DNA from: JAJUFS01 sp036381175
GTDB lineage: Bacteria; Pseudomonadota; Gammaproteobacteria; Natronospirales; JAJUFS01
Assembly: GCA_036381175.1 (NCBI GenBank)
Contig: DASVDI010000019.1
Coordinates: 8,098-72,097 of the forward strand
Reading direction: 5' to 3'
DNA: 64,000 bases
Below, in pieces: positions 25,425 through 34,110 of the stretch (position 1 is its first letter; the number at the start of each line of letters is the position of its first letter). Under the pieces are notes generated by a model. The model was not told the origin of the DNA. It made no database searches and saw only the letters and a program-made list of their open reading frames with translations. Position numbers and translations under genes: made by a program.

Positions 25425-25744
25425 GAGATGAACGAGATGCTGCGGAAATCCGCTCGCGAACCGCGCGCGGATGACGTAATTCACCTGCGTCCCCTTTCGT
25501 TTCACGCTGCCCACCAGGAACTGGCCCCTCTTGATTCGAACAACCTGATGCAGGACGTACCAGCGGGGATTTGGCCAGTACTTCGAACTGCGGTAATTCC
25601 ATGTTATGTACGATAGCGTACGTACGACAACGGAGGATGCAACAATATGCAGATTCAGGATATGGGGTAAACGGTGTAGGGCGAGTGACAATACTGCGTG
25701 GCGAGCCACCGCTGGTCCGCACTCCGCTCGCGGATTCCGGGAAC

Positions 25745-25771
25745 AAAAAAAAAGCCGCGATTGCTCGCGGC
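25745..25771 (-). terminator. Intrinsic terminator of tRNA-Ala
   Basis: On the minus strand GCCGCGA-GCAA-TCGCGGC is followed by nine T residues, 14 bases after the encoded CCA end of the tRNA. Confidence 0.85.
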
Positions 25772-25784
25772 CTTACACAATTTT

Positions 25785-25860
<76 letters not shown>

Positions 25861-25983
25861 ACGCTTCCCGGGGTACCCGGAAAGGCGCGCATTGTAGCAC
25901 CGGTCTTTTGGCCTCGCTACAACCCGGCGGGCTTGATCCCTGCGCCGAGCGCGGTACTCTGCCGCGGTGCACAGGAGGAAAAG

Positions 25984-26454
25984 ATGCGCGCGACAATCCG
26001 TGAAGCCACACCCACCGACCTCGATACCGTGGTCCGTTTCAATCTCGCGCTGGCTGCCGAGAGCGAAGGCCGCGAGCTTGATGAATACTTGCTGACAGGC
26101 GGCGTCGCCGCCCTGCTCGCCGACGACGAGAAAGGCAGTTATTTCCTGGCCGAGATGGACGGCAAGGTGATCGCGCAGACGATGATCACTTACGAATGGT
26201 CGGACTGGCGCAACGGGAATTTCTGGTGGATCCAGAGCGTGTTTGTTGCCGCGGAGCACCGCGGGAGCGGCGTGTTCAGCCAGCTGTACCGGCATATTCA
26301 CCGGCTCGCGCTGGATACACCGTCGGTCTGCGGGCTGCGCTTGTACGTTGACCAGGAAAACCAGCAGGCGGCGGATATCTACCGGGCGCTGGGGATGCAG
26401 GATGCGCGCTACGACATGCTGGAAGTTGATTTCCGGCTGAGTGGGACGCATTGA
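25984..26454 (+). CDS. GNAT family N-acetyltransferase
   Basis: The ATG at 25984 lies five bases after AGGAGG. The 156-residue product has the GNAT fold: an N-terminal strand (IREATPTDLDTVVRFNLALA), then WWIQSVFVAAEHRGSGVFSQLY with the acetyl-CoA pyrophosphate loop around residues 90-100. LYVDQENQQAADIYRALGM completes the fold. The acceptor substrate is unknown. It runs toward the peroxiredoxin gene, with a palindrome between them. Confidence 0.85.
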   Translation: MRATIREATPTDLDTVVRFNLALAAESEGRELDEYLLTGGVAALLADDEKGSYFLAEMDGKVIAQTMITYEWSDWRNGNFWWIQSVFVAAEHRGSGVFSQLYRHIHRLALDTPSVCGLRLYVDQENQQAADIYRALGMQDARYDMLEVDFRLSGTH

Positions 26455-26478
26455 GGATTCGCGGTTGGATGTGTGGGG

Positions 26479-26506
26479 ATCGCGGTTGGAAACCGCTCCT
26501 ACGGGA
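26479..26506. repeat. Partial intergenic palindrome (CGCGGTTGGAAACCGC type)
   Basis: GCGGTTGGAAACCGC, followed by TCCTACGGG, is a single fragment of a hairpin repeat common between genes of pseudomonads and xanthomonads. It separates the acetyltransferase from the peroxiredoxin. Confidence 0.5.
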
Positions 26507-26533
26507 CTTCGATCATCATCACGGAGAAAGATC

Positions 26534-26992
26534 ATGTTGAAACCCGGAACCCAATCACCTGATTTCACGCTGCTGGACCAGGACGGCAACGCCGTCAGGC
26601 TTTCAGACCTGCTCGCGCAAGGTCCGGTGCTTTTGTATTTCTACCCCGCCGATTTCACGCCGGGCTGCACGAAGGAGGCCTGCGGCCTGCGCGACCGTTT
26701 CCCCACGATCGAGGCAAAAGGCATGACGATCGCGGGTGTGAGTCCGCAGTCGCCGGATTCGCACCGGCGCTTTCGAGAGGAACACGGGCTGCCCTTCACG
26801 CTGCTTTCCGATGAAGACAAGACGGTGATCCGCGAATACGACTGCGACGGGCCGCTCGGCATCGGTGTACGCCGCGCCACCTACCTGATTGATCCCAAAG
26901 ACACCGGGGGCATCATTCGCGACGCGGTACTTGCGGACTTCCGCATCGGTCGTCACATGGATTTCATCGAACGCGCCACCTCGACAGGATAA
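26534..26992 (+). CDS. bcp: Thiol peroxidase, BCP/PrxQ-type peroxiredoxin
   Basis: The 152-residue product matches bacterioferritin comigratory protein. It has the peroxidatic cysteine in DFTPGCTKEACGLRD and a resolving cysteine five residues later, the one-helix arrangement of the BCP/PrxQ class. It reduces hydrogen peroxide and organic hydroperoxides using thioredoxin and is cytoplasmic. GGAG lies upstream of the ATG. A small membrane-protein gene follows 27 bases after its stop. Confidence 0.9.
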   Translation: MLKPGTQSPDFTLLDQDGNAVRLSDLLAQGPVLLYFYPADFTPGCTKEACGLRDRFPTIEAKGMTIAGVSPQSPDSHRRFREEHGLPFTLLSDEDKTVIREYDCDGPLGIGVRRATYLIDPKDTGGIIRDAVLADFRIGRHMDFIERATSTG

Positions 26993-27019
26993 AGGGCTTC
27001 TCGTGACGGGAATCACCTT

Positions 27020-27367
27020 GTGGACAACGCGATACTCGAACTCGGCGACACCGTCGTCACACCCTGGAAGCTCATCGGCTATTTCGGCATCCTGCTGTTC
27101 GGCGGCCGTTGGCTGGTGCAACTGATCGCCTCGCGCGTGGCCGGGCGGCCCGTGGTGCCGCCGCTTTTCTGGTACATGAGCATGTCGGGCAATTTGCTGC
27201 TGCTCAGCTATTTCGCCTTCGGCATCAACGATTCCGTCGGCATGATCGCCAATCTTTTCCCTGCGCTGATCGCCGCCTACAACCTCTCGCTGGAAGCGCG
27301 CAGCCGCCGCACGCGCGACGCGCTGCTCGCCGTGCAGACCCGGCCCGGTTTCAAGCCAGAACAGTGA
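27020..27367 (+). CDS. Lipid-A-disaccharide synthase N-terminal domain-like membrane protein
   Basis: The 115-residue protein begins with GTG. It has three hydrophobic segments and the LAB_N-type pattern WKLIGYFGILLFGGRWLVQL ... VVPPLFWYMSMSGNLLLLSY. In this family the domain occurs alone or fused to glycosyltransferases; its name comes from similarity to a membrane region, not from proven lipid A activity. The last 17 bases overlap the convergent yjbQ gene. A role in envelope glycolipid metabolism is inference. Confidence 0.75.
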   Translation: MDNAILELGDTVVTPWKLIGYFGILLFGGRWLVQLIASRVAGRPVVPPLFWYMSMSGNLLLLSYFAFGINDSVGMIANLFPALIAAYNLSLEARSRRTRDALLAVQTRPGFKPEQ

Positions 27368-27764
27368 CGGTCACACGGCGCTGATGCGCGCCGTGGCGAT
27401 GTTCGTAGAGATAGATGCCCTGCCAGGTTCCGAGCGCCAGCCGTCCGGCGGTGACCGGAACCGATAACGCGCTTTCCGTCAGCACCGTGCGCACGTGGGC
27501 CGGCATGTCGTCCGGCCCTTCGTCGTCATGGCGGAACATCGGGTCGCCGTCCGGCGCGAGGCGTGCAAGGAAGGTTTCGAGATCGCGCCGTACTTGCGGA
27601 TCGGCGTTTTCAGTCAGAAGCAGCGAGGCACTGGTGTGGTGGATGAAAAGATTGCACAAGCCGGTCTCGACTCCCGAATCGCGGACAACGTCCTGGATGG
27701 CTCCGGTTATCTCCACGGTGCCGCGGCCGGGGGTTTCGAAGGCGAGCGTGCGCTGAAAAGCCAT
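27351..27764 (-). CDS. yjbQ: YjbQ family (UPF0047) protein
   Basis: The start at 27764 follows GAGGTAA. The 137-residue product contains the family motifs LFIHHTSASLLLTENADP and HDDEGPDDMPAHVR. The C-terminal GTWQGIYLYEHRHGAHQRRV completes the trimeric YjbQ fold, with its conserved His residues. E. coli YjbQ shows weak thiamine-phosphate synthase activity, but the physiological role is unsettled. It is convergent with the membrane-protein gene and divergent from padR. Confidence 0.9.
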   Translation of the reverse strand: MAFQRTLAFETPGRGTVEITGAIQDVVRDSGVETGLCNLFIHHTSASLLLTENADPQVRRDLETFLARLAPDGDPMFRHDDEGPDDMPAHVRTVLTESALSVPVTAGRLALGTWQGIYLYEHRHGAHQRRVTVTVLA

Positions 27765-27860
27765 TCTGGTTACCTCTATAGATAAGGTGTCGCGGCGGCC
27801 ACTGTAGGCGCGAGCGCCGGATGACGGCAAGACGATGCTGCACTGCTATTTATATTTGCC

Positions 27861-27883
27861 TGATATATCTTCTCGATATATCA
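27861..27883. promoter_or_regulatory. Perfect palindromic operator upstream of padR
   Basis: TGATATATC (27861-27869), TTCTC and GATATATCA (27875-27883) form an exact 9-bp inverted repeat with a 5-base spacer, 38 bases before the padR start codon. The AT-rich dyad stands out from the GC-rich surroundings and probably overlaps the promoter. It is the likely binding site of the PadR protein and would give autoregulation. Confidence 0.65.
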
Positions 27884-27920
27884 TCCCGCAGCATTTTTCA
27901 GCCCGGCTGTTCCCAAATCC

Positions 27921-28466
27921 ATGGATATCAAGACACTCTGCCTCGGCGTGCTCACCCAGGGTGAGGCGTCGGGCTATGACATCAAGAAGCATTTCGAGTG
28001 CGTGTTCCGCCATTTTTACGTGGCGGGCTTCGGATCGATCTATCCGGCGCTGACCGAGCTTGCCCGTGACGGCCTCGTCACCTGTCGCGAGGAATCGCAA
28101 TCCAACCGGCCGGACCGCAAGGTTTACGCGCTCACGCCGACCGGCCGGGAAACGTTTCTGAAATCGCTCGTCGCAACACCGCCGCGCCACCGCATCCGCT
28201 CGGAATTCTACGTGCTGCTGCATTTCGCACACCTGCTCCCCGTCGACCGGCTGGGCGAGGTGCTGAACGAACGGCTGGTGGACGTGAATCGCACGCTGCA
28301 GGAATTGCAGCGGGTCTCGGAATCCTCAAGCAGCGTCGGCCGCGCGCTGTCGCCCGCGCAACGTTTCGAAGTGGAGCTCGCGCTGGCCACGCTGAAAGCG
28401 CATCGCGATTACATTGCCGCGCATCGCGATGAACTGATCGATGGTGTCAGCGGAGCGCGCGGCTGA
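27921..28466 (+). CDS. PadR family transcriptional repressor
   Basis: The 181-residue regulator starts with the PadR winged helix (TLCLGVLTQGEASGYDIKKH ... GSIYPALTELARDGLVTC, residues 5-60). An acidic, helical C-terminal dimerisation domain follows (residues about 90-175). PadR proteins repress detoxification or efflux genes until an aromatic or lipophilic effector binds. The gene is followed in the same direction by an RND adaptor and permease, and a perfect palindrome lies in front of it. Control of the downstream pump is inferred; the effector is unknown. Confidence 0.9.
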   Translation: MDIKTLCLGVLTQGEASGYDIKKHFECVFRHFYVAGFGSIYPALTELARDGLVTCREESQSNRPDRKVYALTPTGRETFLKSLVATPPRHRIRSEFYVLLHFAHLLPVDRLGEVLNERLVDVNRTLQELQRVSESSSSVGRALSPAQRFEVELALATLKAHRDYIAAHRDELIDGVSGARG

Positions 28467-28484
28467 TGGATTCGCATTTGAATT

Positions 28485-28502
28485 TGCAACCCATGGGCTG
28501 CA
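28485..28502. promoter_or_regulatory. Near-perfect 18-bp palindrome before the RND adaptor gene
   Basis: TGCAACCCATGGGCTGCA is its own reverse complement except for one base pair. It lies just after the padR stop, between TTGAAT (28478-28483) and ATTACA (28502-28507), which could be weak promoter elements. It could be an operator for an internal promoter. It differs in sequence from the padR upstream dyad. Confidence 0.3.
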
Positions 28503-28665
28503 TTACAAGGAAGGCGCGGCGCCACGTGAAATTACCGGCCACTGCAAAGATGTCGCACCGCGGAACCCTCGCAGTAATGCGCTGTCTATGCCTCGCACGG
28601 CGCGGCCCCCGTCCAGCCCGCCACCGTACCGGGCCACACCGTATCCTGTCTGATTGGAGTCTTTC

Positions 28666-29751
28666 ATGAAAAAAAGAATGATCATTGCGATCGCCGTGCT
28701 GGTGGTCGTGTTCGGCGGCATCTTCGGATGGAAAGCCTTCATCGGCTACATGACGGGCCAGTATTTCGCCAACTACCAGCCGCCACCGGTCACCGTGTCC
28801 GCGACCGAAGCGGAGCTCGAATCCTGGCAGCCGCGCATCGAGGCGGTCGGCAGCCTGAGCGCCGTGCAAGGCGTGGATGTTGCCGCGGAAGTGTCCGGCG
28901 TGGTGGAAGAAATTTTCTTCAAATCCGGTGAGCACGCAGAAAAAGGCGAACTGCTGGTGCAGCTTGATGACACCGCCGAACAGGCGGAGCTGCCGGGCCT
29001 GCGCGCACGCGCGAAGCAGGCGAAACAGAATCTCGAGCGCACGCGCCAGATCGTCGGTGAAGGTCTCGCGGCGGAAGAAGCGCTGGATGCGGCACAAAGC
29101 GAATACGACCAGGCGAACTCAACGCTGCGCGCGCGCGAGGTCACTATCGAGAAGAAGGCCATCCGCGCCCCGTTCGCGGGCCAGCTCGGCATCCGCCAGG
29201 TGGATGTCGGCGCTTACGTGCAGGCCGGCGATCCGATCGTGACGCTGCAGTCGCTCGATCCGCTGTACATCAATTTCACCCTGCCGCAGCAGCGCCTCGG
29301 CAGCATCGAACCCGGCCAGGTGCTGGAAATCTCCACCGACGCGTTTTCGGGCAAGGCGTTCACCGGCAAGGTCACGGCGATCTCGCCGAAGGTTGATCCC
29401 TCGACGCGCAACTTCTCCGTGCAGGGCCAGATCGACAATCCCGAGGGCAGGCTTCGTCCGGGAATGTTCGTCGAGGTCGAAGTGCTCGCCGGCAATCCGA
29501 ATGAGTTCGTGACCGTGCCGCGTACCGCCATCTCGTATTCGCTGTACGGCGATGCCGTGTTCGTTGTCACCGAGAAAGACGACAAGCTGATCGCGGAACA
29601 GCGCTTCATCGAAACCGGCCCCGTGCGCGAAGGCGATGTCGCCATCCTCTCCGGACTCGAACCCGGTGAATCCGTCGTCACCGCCGGCCAGCTCAAGCTG
29701 CAGGACGGCGCGACACTGTTGATCGACAACGACGTCCAGGTGCAGGAATAA
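28666..29751 (+). CDS. RND efflux periplasmic adaptor
   Basis: The ATG at 28666 follows GGAG and gives 361 residues. A single N-terminal membrane anchor (MIIAIAVLVVVFGGIFGW) replaces the lipoprotein signal of the adaptor at 5396. The biotinyl-lipoyl halves (AAEVSGVVEEIFFKSGEHAE and IRAPFAGQLGIRQVDVGAYV) flank a short hairpin. Beta-barrel and membrane-proximal domains follow. The adaptor resembles the MexH/VmeA type. It is four bases upstream of the permease and downstream of padR. No outer-membrane channel gene is present. Confidence 0.9.
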   Translation: MKKRMIIAIAVLVVVFGGIFGWKAFIGYMTGQYFANYQPPPVTVSATEAELESWQPRIEAVGSLSAVQGVDVAAEVSGVVEEIFFKSGEHAEKGELLVQLDDTAEQAELPGLRARAKQAKQNLERTRQIVGEGLAAEEALDAAQSEYDQANSTLRAREVTIEKKAIRAPFAGQLGIRQVDVGAYVQAGDPIVTLQSLDPLYINFTLPQQRLGSIEPGQVLEISTDAFSGKAFTGKVTAISPKVDPSTRNFSVQGQIDNPEGRLRPGMFVEVEVLAGNPNEFVTVPRTAISYSLYGDAVFVVTEKDDKLIAEQRFIETGPVREGDVAILSGLEPGESVVTAGQLKLQDGATLLIDNDVQVQE

Positions 29752-29755
29752 GCCG

Positions 29756-32700
29756 ATGCGATTTACCGACATTTTCATTCGGCGCCCTGTCCTTGCGACA
29801 GTGGTCAGCCTCGTCATTCTCCTGCTGGGCTTTCGCTCCATGCAGGAGCTCGACCTGCGCCAGTTTCCGGAAGTGGAAACCACGCAGATCACCATCAGCA
29901 CGTTCTATCCCGGCGCGGACGCCGAACTGGTGCAGGGCTTCATCACGACGCCGATCCAGCAGGCGATTTCCAGCGCCGACGGCATCGACTACATCACCTC
30001 GTCCAGTCGCCAGGGCATGAGCACCATCACCGCGCACTTGCAGCTCAACTTCGACCGCAATGCCGCGTTGACGGAAATCATGGCGAAGGTGAACGAAGTG
30101 CGAAACATTCTGCCGCCCGCGGCGGAATCGCCCGTGATCCAGTCGTCCGACATTCGCGGCGCCGCACTCGCCTACATCAGCTTCTACAGCGACACGATGG
30201 ATGGCGAACAGGTGACCGATTACCTGGTGCGCGTGGTGCAGCCGAAGTTGCAGACACTGGAAGGTGTCTCGCAGGCGCAGGTGCTCGGCGCGCGCACGTT
30301 TGCGATGCGCATCTGGCTGGATCCGCTCAAGCTTGCGGCGTTCAACGTGACCGCCGCCGAAGTTGCGATGGCGCTGCAGCAGAACAACTTCCTCGCCGCC
30401 GTCGGTTCGACCAAGGGCAACAACATCGCGCTGGAAATCAATGCCGACACCGACCTCAGTGACCCGGAAGGTTTCGGCAGCATCGTGATTCGCAGCGATG
30501 AAAACGGCATCGTGCGCATTCGCGACGTCGCCGATGTGGAACTCGGCTCGGAAAGCTACGACAGCTCCGTGCTGTTTTCGGGGCAGCGCGCGGTGTTCAT
30601 GGCGATCTCGGGCAATCCGGATGCGAATCCGCTGGACGTGATTGCGCGTGTGCGCGAAACCATGCCCCAGATTCGCGAAGCGCTGCCGCCAGGACTGCAC
30701 ACGGAAATGGTCTACGACGCGACGGAATACATTTCGGATTCCATCGACGAGGTGGTCAACACCATCGTCGAAGCGGGCCTGATCGTTATCGTGGTGATCT
30801 TCCTGTTCCTCGGCGCCTTGCGCGCCGTCGCGATTCCGGTCATCACCATTCCGCTGTCGCTGGTCGGCGTGATGTTCTTCATGCTCGCGATGGGCTATTC
30901 GCTGAATCTGCTCACGCTGCTCGCGATGGTGCTCGCGATCGGTCTCGTCGTCGATGACGCGATTGTCGTGGTCGAGAACGTTCATCGTCACATCGAGGAA
31001 GGCCTGTCGCCGAAACAGGCAGCACTGCAAGGCGCACGCGAAATCGCGGTGCCGGTCATCACCATGACGCTGACGCTGGCTGCGGTGTATGCGCCCATCG
31101 GTTTTCTCACCGGCCTGACCGGCAACCTGTTCCGCGAATTCGCTTTCACGCTCGCGGGCGCAGTTGTTGTTTCCGGCGTCATCGCGCTCACGCTGTCGCC
31201 GATGTTGTGCGCGAAATTTCTGAAACCGGCGGGTTCCGAAGGGCGTCTCGCGCAGTACCTTGATCACAAGTTCGAAACGCTGCGGCATTTCTACCTGCGC
31301 AAGCTGCACGGCGCGTTGAATACGCGCCCGGTGATTGTCGTCATTGCCATTGTCGTGCTGATCAGCTGCGGGTTCCTGTACACCTCCGCGCAGCAGGAAC
31401 TCTCGCCGACGGAAGACCAGGGCTTCGTGTTCGTCTCGGCAACGGGTCCGCGTCACGCGACGCACGAATACATGGAAGAATACGCCGAGGAAATCGACGG
31501 CATCTTCAAGAGCCTGCCCGAGATGGAAGCCTACTTCATGATCAACGGCATGGGTTCGGTGAACAATCTGATCGCCGGCCTGATTCTCAAGCCGTGGAGT
31601 GACCGCGAACGCAGCCAGGCCGAAGTGCAGCAGGCCCTGCAGCAAAAACTCGCGGGCGTGGCCGGCCTGCAGGCGGTTGCCATCACCTTCCCGTCACTGC
31701 CGGGTGCGAGCGGTTTGCCGGTGCAGTTCGTGGTCAGCTCCACCGACGAGTTCGCGAACATCTACGAGGTGACGCAATCGTTGATGCAGGCCGCGCAGCA
31801 GAGTGGCCTGTTCGCCTACATCGACATGGATCTCAAGTACAACAACCCGCAACTCGAGATGCATATCGATCGCGAGAAGGCCGCCGAGCTCGGCATCGAC
31901 ATGAGCGACATCGGTTCCTCGCTGGCGACGCTGCTCGGTGGTGGTTACGTCAACCGCTTCAGCCTGGAAGGCCGCAGCTACAAGGTCATTCCGCAGGTGC
32001 GCGATGAGTTCCGTCGCGTCGCCGATCAGCTCAACCAGTACTACATCCGCACGAGTACAGGAGAAGCCGTACCGCTTTCGACGGTCGTGAGTTTTTCGCA
32101 GCGCACGCAGCCGAGCCAGTTGACCCAGTTCCAGCAACTCAACGCTGCGACCATCCAGGGCGTGCCGCGTCCGGGTGTGTCGCTGGGCCAGGCGCTGGGC
32201 TTTCTCGAGCAGAAGGCGGCGGAGATTTTCCCGGATGGCTATTACGTGAACTACGCCGGCGAGTCGCGCCAGTTCAAGGAAGAAGGCTCGGCGTTGCTGC
32301 TGACGTTTTTCTTCGCCTTGCTGGTGATCTATCTCGTGCTCGCGGCGCAGTTCGAAAGCTTCCGCGATCCGTTCATCATCCTGGTGTCGGTGCCGATGTC
32401 ATTGTGCGGCGCGTTGATTCCGCTCACATTGGGTGCTGCGACGATCAACATCTACACGCAGGTTGGCTTGGTGACACTGATCGGACTGATCTCGAAACAC
32501 GGCATTCTCATGGTCGAGTTCGCGAACAAGCTGCAGGAAGAAAAAGGCCTGAGCGTGCGTCAGGCGATCGAGGAAGCCGCATCCATTCGCCTGCGGCCGA
32601 TCCTGATGACAACAGCGGCCATCGTGCTGGCCGTGTTTCCACTTATTTTTGCGAGTGGTGCCGGCGCGGAAAGCCGCTACAGCATCGGTCTTGTGATCGC

Positions 32701-32833
32701 GACAGGCATGACTATCGGTACGGCGTTTACCCTATTCGTCGTGCCCGCAATGTACACGTTCTTCGCGCGCGATCATCACCGGGAAACAGCGGGTCAGGAA
32801 AGTGCGGGCCGTGAAAGCACGACGGAACAATAA
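29756..32833 (+). CDS. RND efflux permease (HAE1 family)
   Basis: The 1025-residue permease has the normal hydrophobe/amphiphile efflux layout. Proton-relay residues are canonical: Asp400-Asp401 in GLVVDDAIVV and Lys914 in GLISKHGILMVEF. This contrasts with the tandem permeases near 7-13 kb, so the two pumps belong to different RND branches. It starts four bases after the adaptor and is the last gene of the PadR-controlled unit. Multidrug or solvent export is the usual role of this family; the actual substrates are unknown. Confidence 0.95.
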   Translation: MRFTDIFIRRPVLATVVSLVILLLGFRSMQELDLRQFPEVETTQITISTFYPGADAELVQGFITTPIQQAISSADGIDYITSSSRQGMSTITAHLQLNFDRNAALTEIMAKVNEVRNILPPAAESPVIQSSDIRGAALAYISFYSDTMDGEQVTDYLVRVVQPKLQTLEGVSQAQVLGARTFAMRIWLDPLKLAAFNVTAAEVAMALQQNNFLAAVGSTKGNNIALEINADTDLSDPEGFGSIVIRSDENGIVRIRDVADVELGSESYDSSVLFSGQRAVFMAISGNPDANPLDVIARVRETMPQIREALPPGLHTEMVYDATEYISDSIDEVVNTIVEAGLIVIVVIFLFLGALRAVAIPVITIPLSLVGVMFFMLAMGYSLNLLTLLAMVLAIGLVVDDAIVVVENVHRHIEEGLSPKQAALQGAREIAVPVITMTLTLAAVYAPIGFLTGLTGNLFREFAFTLAGAVVVSGVIALTLSPMLCAKFLKPAGSEGRLAQYLDHKFETLRHFYLRKLHGALNTRPVIVVIAIVVLISCGFLYTSAQQELSPTEDQGFVFVSATGPRHATHEYMEEYAEEIDGIFKSLPEMEAYFMINGMGSVNNLIAGLILKPWSDRERSQAEVQQALQQKLAGVAGLQAVAITFPSLPGASGLPVQFVVSSTDEFANIYEVTQSLMQAAQQSGLFAYIDMDLKYNNPQLEMHIDREKAAELGIDMSDIGSSLATLLGGGYVNRFSLEGRSYKVIPQVRDEFRRVADQLNQYYIRTSTGEAVPLSTVVSFSQRTQPSQLTQFQQLNAATIQGVPRPGVSLGQALGFLEQKAAEIFPDGYYVNYAGESRQFKEEGSALLLTFFFALLVIYLVLAAQFESFRDPFIILVSVPMSLCGALIPLTLGAATINIYTQVGLVTLIGLISKHGILMVEFANKLQEEKGLSVRQAIEEAASIRLRPILMTTAAIVLAVFPLIFASGAGAESRYSIGLVIATGMTIGTAFTLFVVPAMYTFFARDHHRETAGQESAGRESTTEQ

Positions 32834-32867
32834 ATCGCGTTTATCGAATGGAGAAAAATTTTTCGCT

Positions 32868-32895
32868 TTGAATCTTCGCTCATGACCGTTATACA
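32868..32895 (+). promoter_or_regulatory. Candidate promoter of the small acidic protein gene
   Basis: TTGAAT (32868-32873), a 16-base spacer and TATACA (32890-32895) predict a start near 32902. The promoter lies inside an inverted repeat (32875-32911). Confidence 0.45.
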
Positions 32896-32919
32896 GCGCG
32901 GCATGAGCGAAGCCTTTTT
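32875..32919 (+). terminator. Candidate terminator of the PadR-RND transcript
   Basis: TTCGCTCATG (32875-32884) and CATGAGCGAA (32902-32911) are perfect 10-bp arms, followed by GCC and TTTTT, 42 bases after the permease stop. A second TTCGCTC at 32918-32924 can compete for the same right arm. The structure overlaps the promoter of the next gene. Confidence 0.45.
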
Positions 32920-32966
32920 CGCTCTGTCATTACCAACGCCACCATTCAAGCGAGGTGCTGGCAACG

Positions 32967-33185
32967 ATGGGTGTTTCAAAAGGCGCAGATTTCGACGACT
33001 TCAAGGATGACGACTTCGAAGGCGACCATGAAGCCGACCAGTTCGGTTATATCGAGGAAGCCGCCGAGCGGCGCCGGACGATGAAGGCTCACAAGAGCAA
33101 GAAGACGTCATGGCGTTCGGTGGAGGACTATCTTGAAAACAAGAAGCTGAAACGGCAGTTGTCCGACGGCTTCGACGACGAATGA
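32967..33185 (+). CDS. Small acidic protein, PA3496-like
   Basis: The ATG at 32967 gives 72 residues; a GTG four codons upstream is an alternative. The N-terminal half is very acidic (FDDFKDDDFEGDHEADQFGY). The C-terminal half (SWRSVEDYLENKKLKRQLSD) matches the end of small proteins annotated as the PA3496 family of putative envelope-integrity proteins. There is no signal peptide or membrane segment. A bidirectional terminator follows. The family assignment is from pattern memory. Confidence 0.5.
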   Translation: MGVSKGADFDDFKDDDFEGDHEADQFGYIEEAAERRRTMKAHKSKKTSWRSVEDYLENKKLKRQLSDGFDDE

Positions 33186-33213
33186 TTCGTCGGCCGCGTT
33201 TCTGCAAGTGAAC

Positions 33214-33242
33214 AAAAATCCGGCCTGTGGCCGGATTTTTTT
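33214..33242. terminator. Bidirectional intrinsic terminator
   Basis: AAAAATCCGGCC-TGT-GGCCGGATTTTT is a perfect stem with A- and T-tracts on both sides. It serves the small gene on the plus strand and the LysR-type gene on the minus strand, whose stop codon lies within its right edge. Confidence 0.85.
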
Positions 33243-34062
33243 ATTCCGCTGTTTTCAGGAACGCTTCGATCATCTCGCGACGTTCGCCACGATCAGACCA
33301 GGCAGCGTGAATCTCGCGCGCGAACGCGGGCGCGTCTGCAACGGAATGCAGGAATGTTTCGCGTTGCACGATGTCTTCCGGCAGATAAGCCGCGCCGTCG
33401 TTCTCGCGCAGCCAGCCGATCGCCGTATGCATGGCATCCATGCGCAGTGAGGATATCCTGCCTTCCATGAACGCGGCCTGCGCCAACCCGAATACGCTAC
33501 CCCATTCCAGTTCAATGTAGTTTCCCTGGAGGACATCGGGAAATTTCATTTCCGGCCTTGTCGCGGCCAGCACGAGGCGCAGCTCGCCGATGTGACGGTG
33601 TTCGATCGCCGTCGCACGCGGCGCATCGAACTGCAACACGAGATCCAGCGCGCCTTCCACAAGTCGCGGCATGAGCTGGTCCACTTCGCGGGATTCGCAG
33701 CGTACGCGTCCCGCATTGTCGGCACGATAACGCGCAAGCCAGCGCAAGCCGCGCGCTTCCCACAACGGTGGCACGCCGCCGACGCGCAACGGCGATCCGC
33801 CAGCCGCACTTTCCGTCATGTCCCGCTGCGCGCGTTCCCATTGCTTCAACAACGATTCCGCATGTCGCAGAAAGCGTTCGCCGTCGGCCGTTGGCTGCAC
33901 CTGCTTGCGTTCACGCACCAGCAACTGGCAACCCAGCGTGGTTTCGAGCTGGCGAATGCGTGCGCTGACCGCCGATTGCGTGATGTACAGACGATCCGCC
34001 GCCTTGCCGAAATGCCGGCAGCGATAAACCTCGACGAAAGTGCGCAGCAGTTCGATGTCCAT
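33241..34062 (-). CDS. LysR-type transcriptional regulator, HdfR-like
   Basis: The 273-residue regulator opens with a LysR winged helix (LLRTFVEVYRCRHFGKAADR, then YITQSAVSARIRQLE), very close to the start of E. coli HdfR. The inducer-binding domain retains the family stretch YIELEWGSVF. E. coli HdfR represses flhDC and affects glutamate synthesis genes; whether targets are shared here is unknown. It lies 48 bases downstream of acpS on the same strand and may be co-transcribed. Its stop falls in the bidirectional terminator. Confidence 0.85.
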   Translation of the reverse strand: MDIELLRTFVEVYRCRHFGKAADRLYITQSAVSARIRQLETTLGCQLLVRERKQVQPTADGERFLRHAESLLKQWERAQRDMTESAAGGSPLRVGGVPPLWEARGLRWLARYRADNAGRVRCESREVDQLMPRLVEGALDLVLQFDAPRATAIEHRHIGELRLVLAATRPEMKFPDVLQGNYIELEWGSVFGLAQAAFMEGRISSLRMDAMHTAIGWLRENDGAAYLPEDIVQRETFLHSVADAPAFAREIHAAWSDRGERREMIEAFLKTAE

Positions 34063-34110
34063 GGGATCCCGGCTCGTTGGGTTGTGGCGGCACGCGTTCC
34101 GATTTTTACT

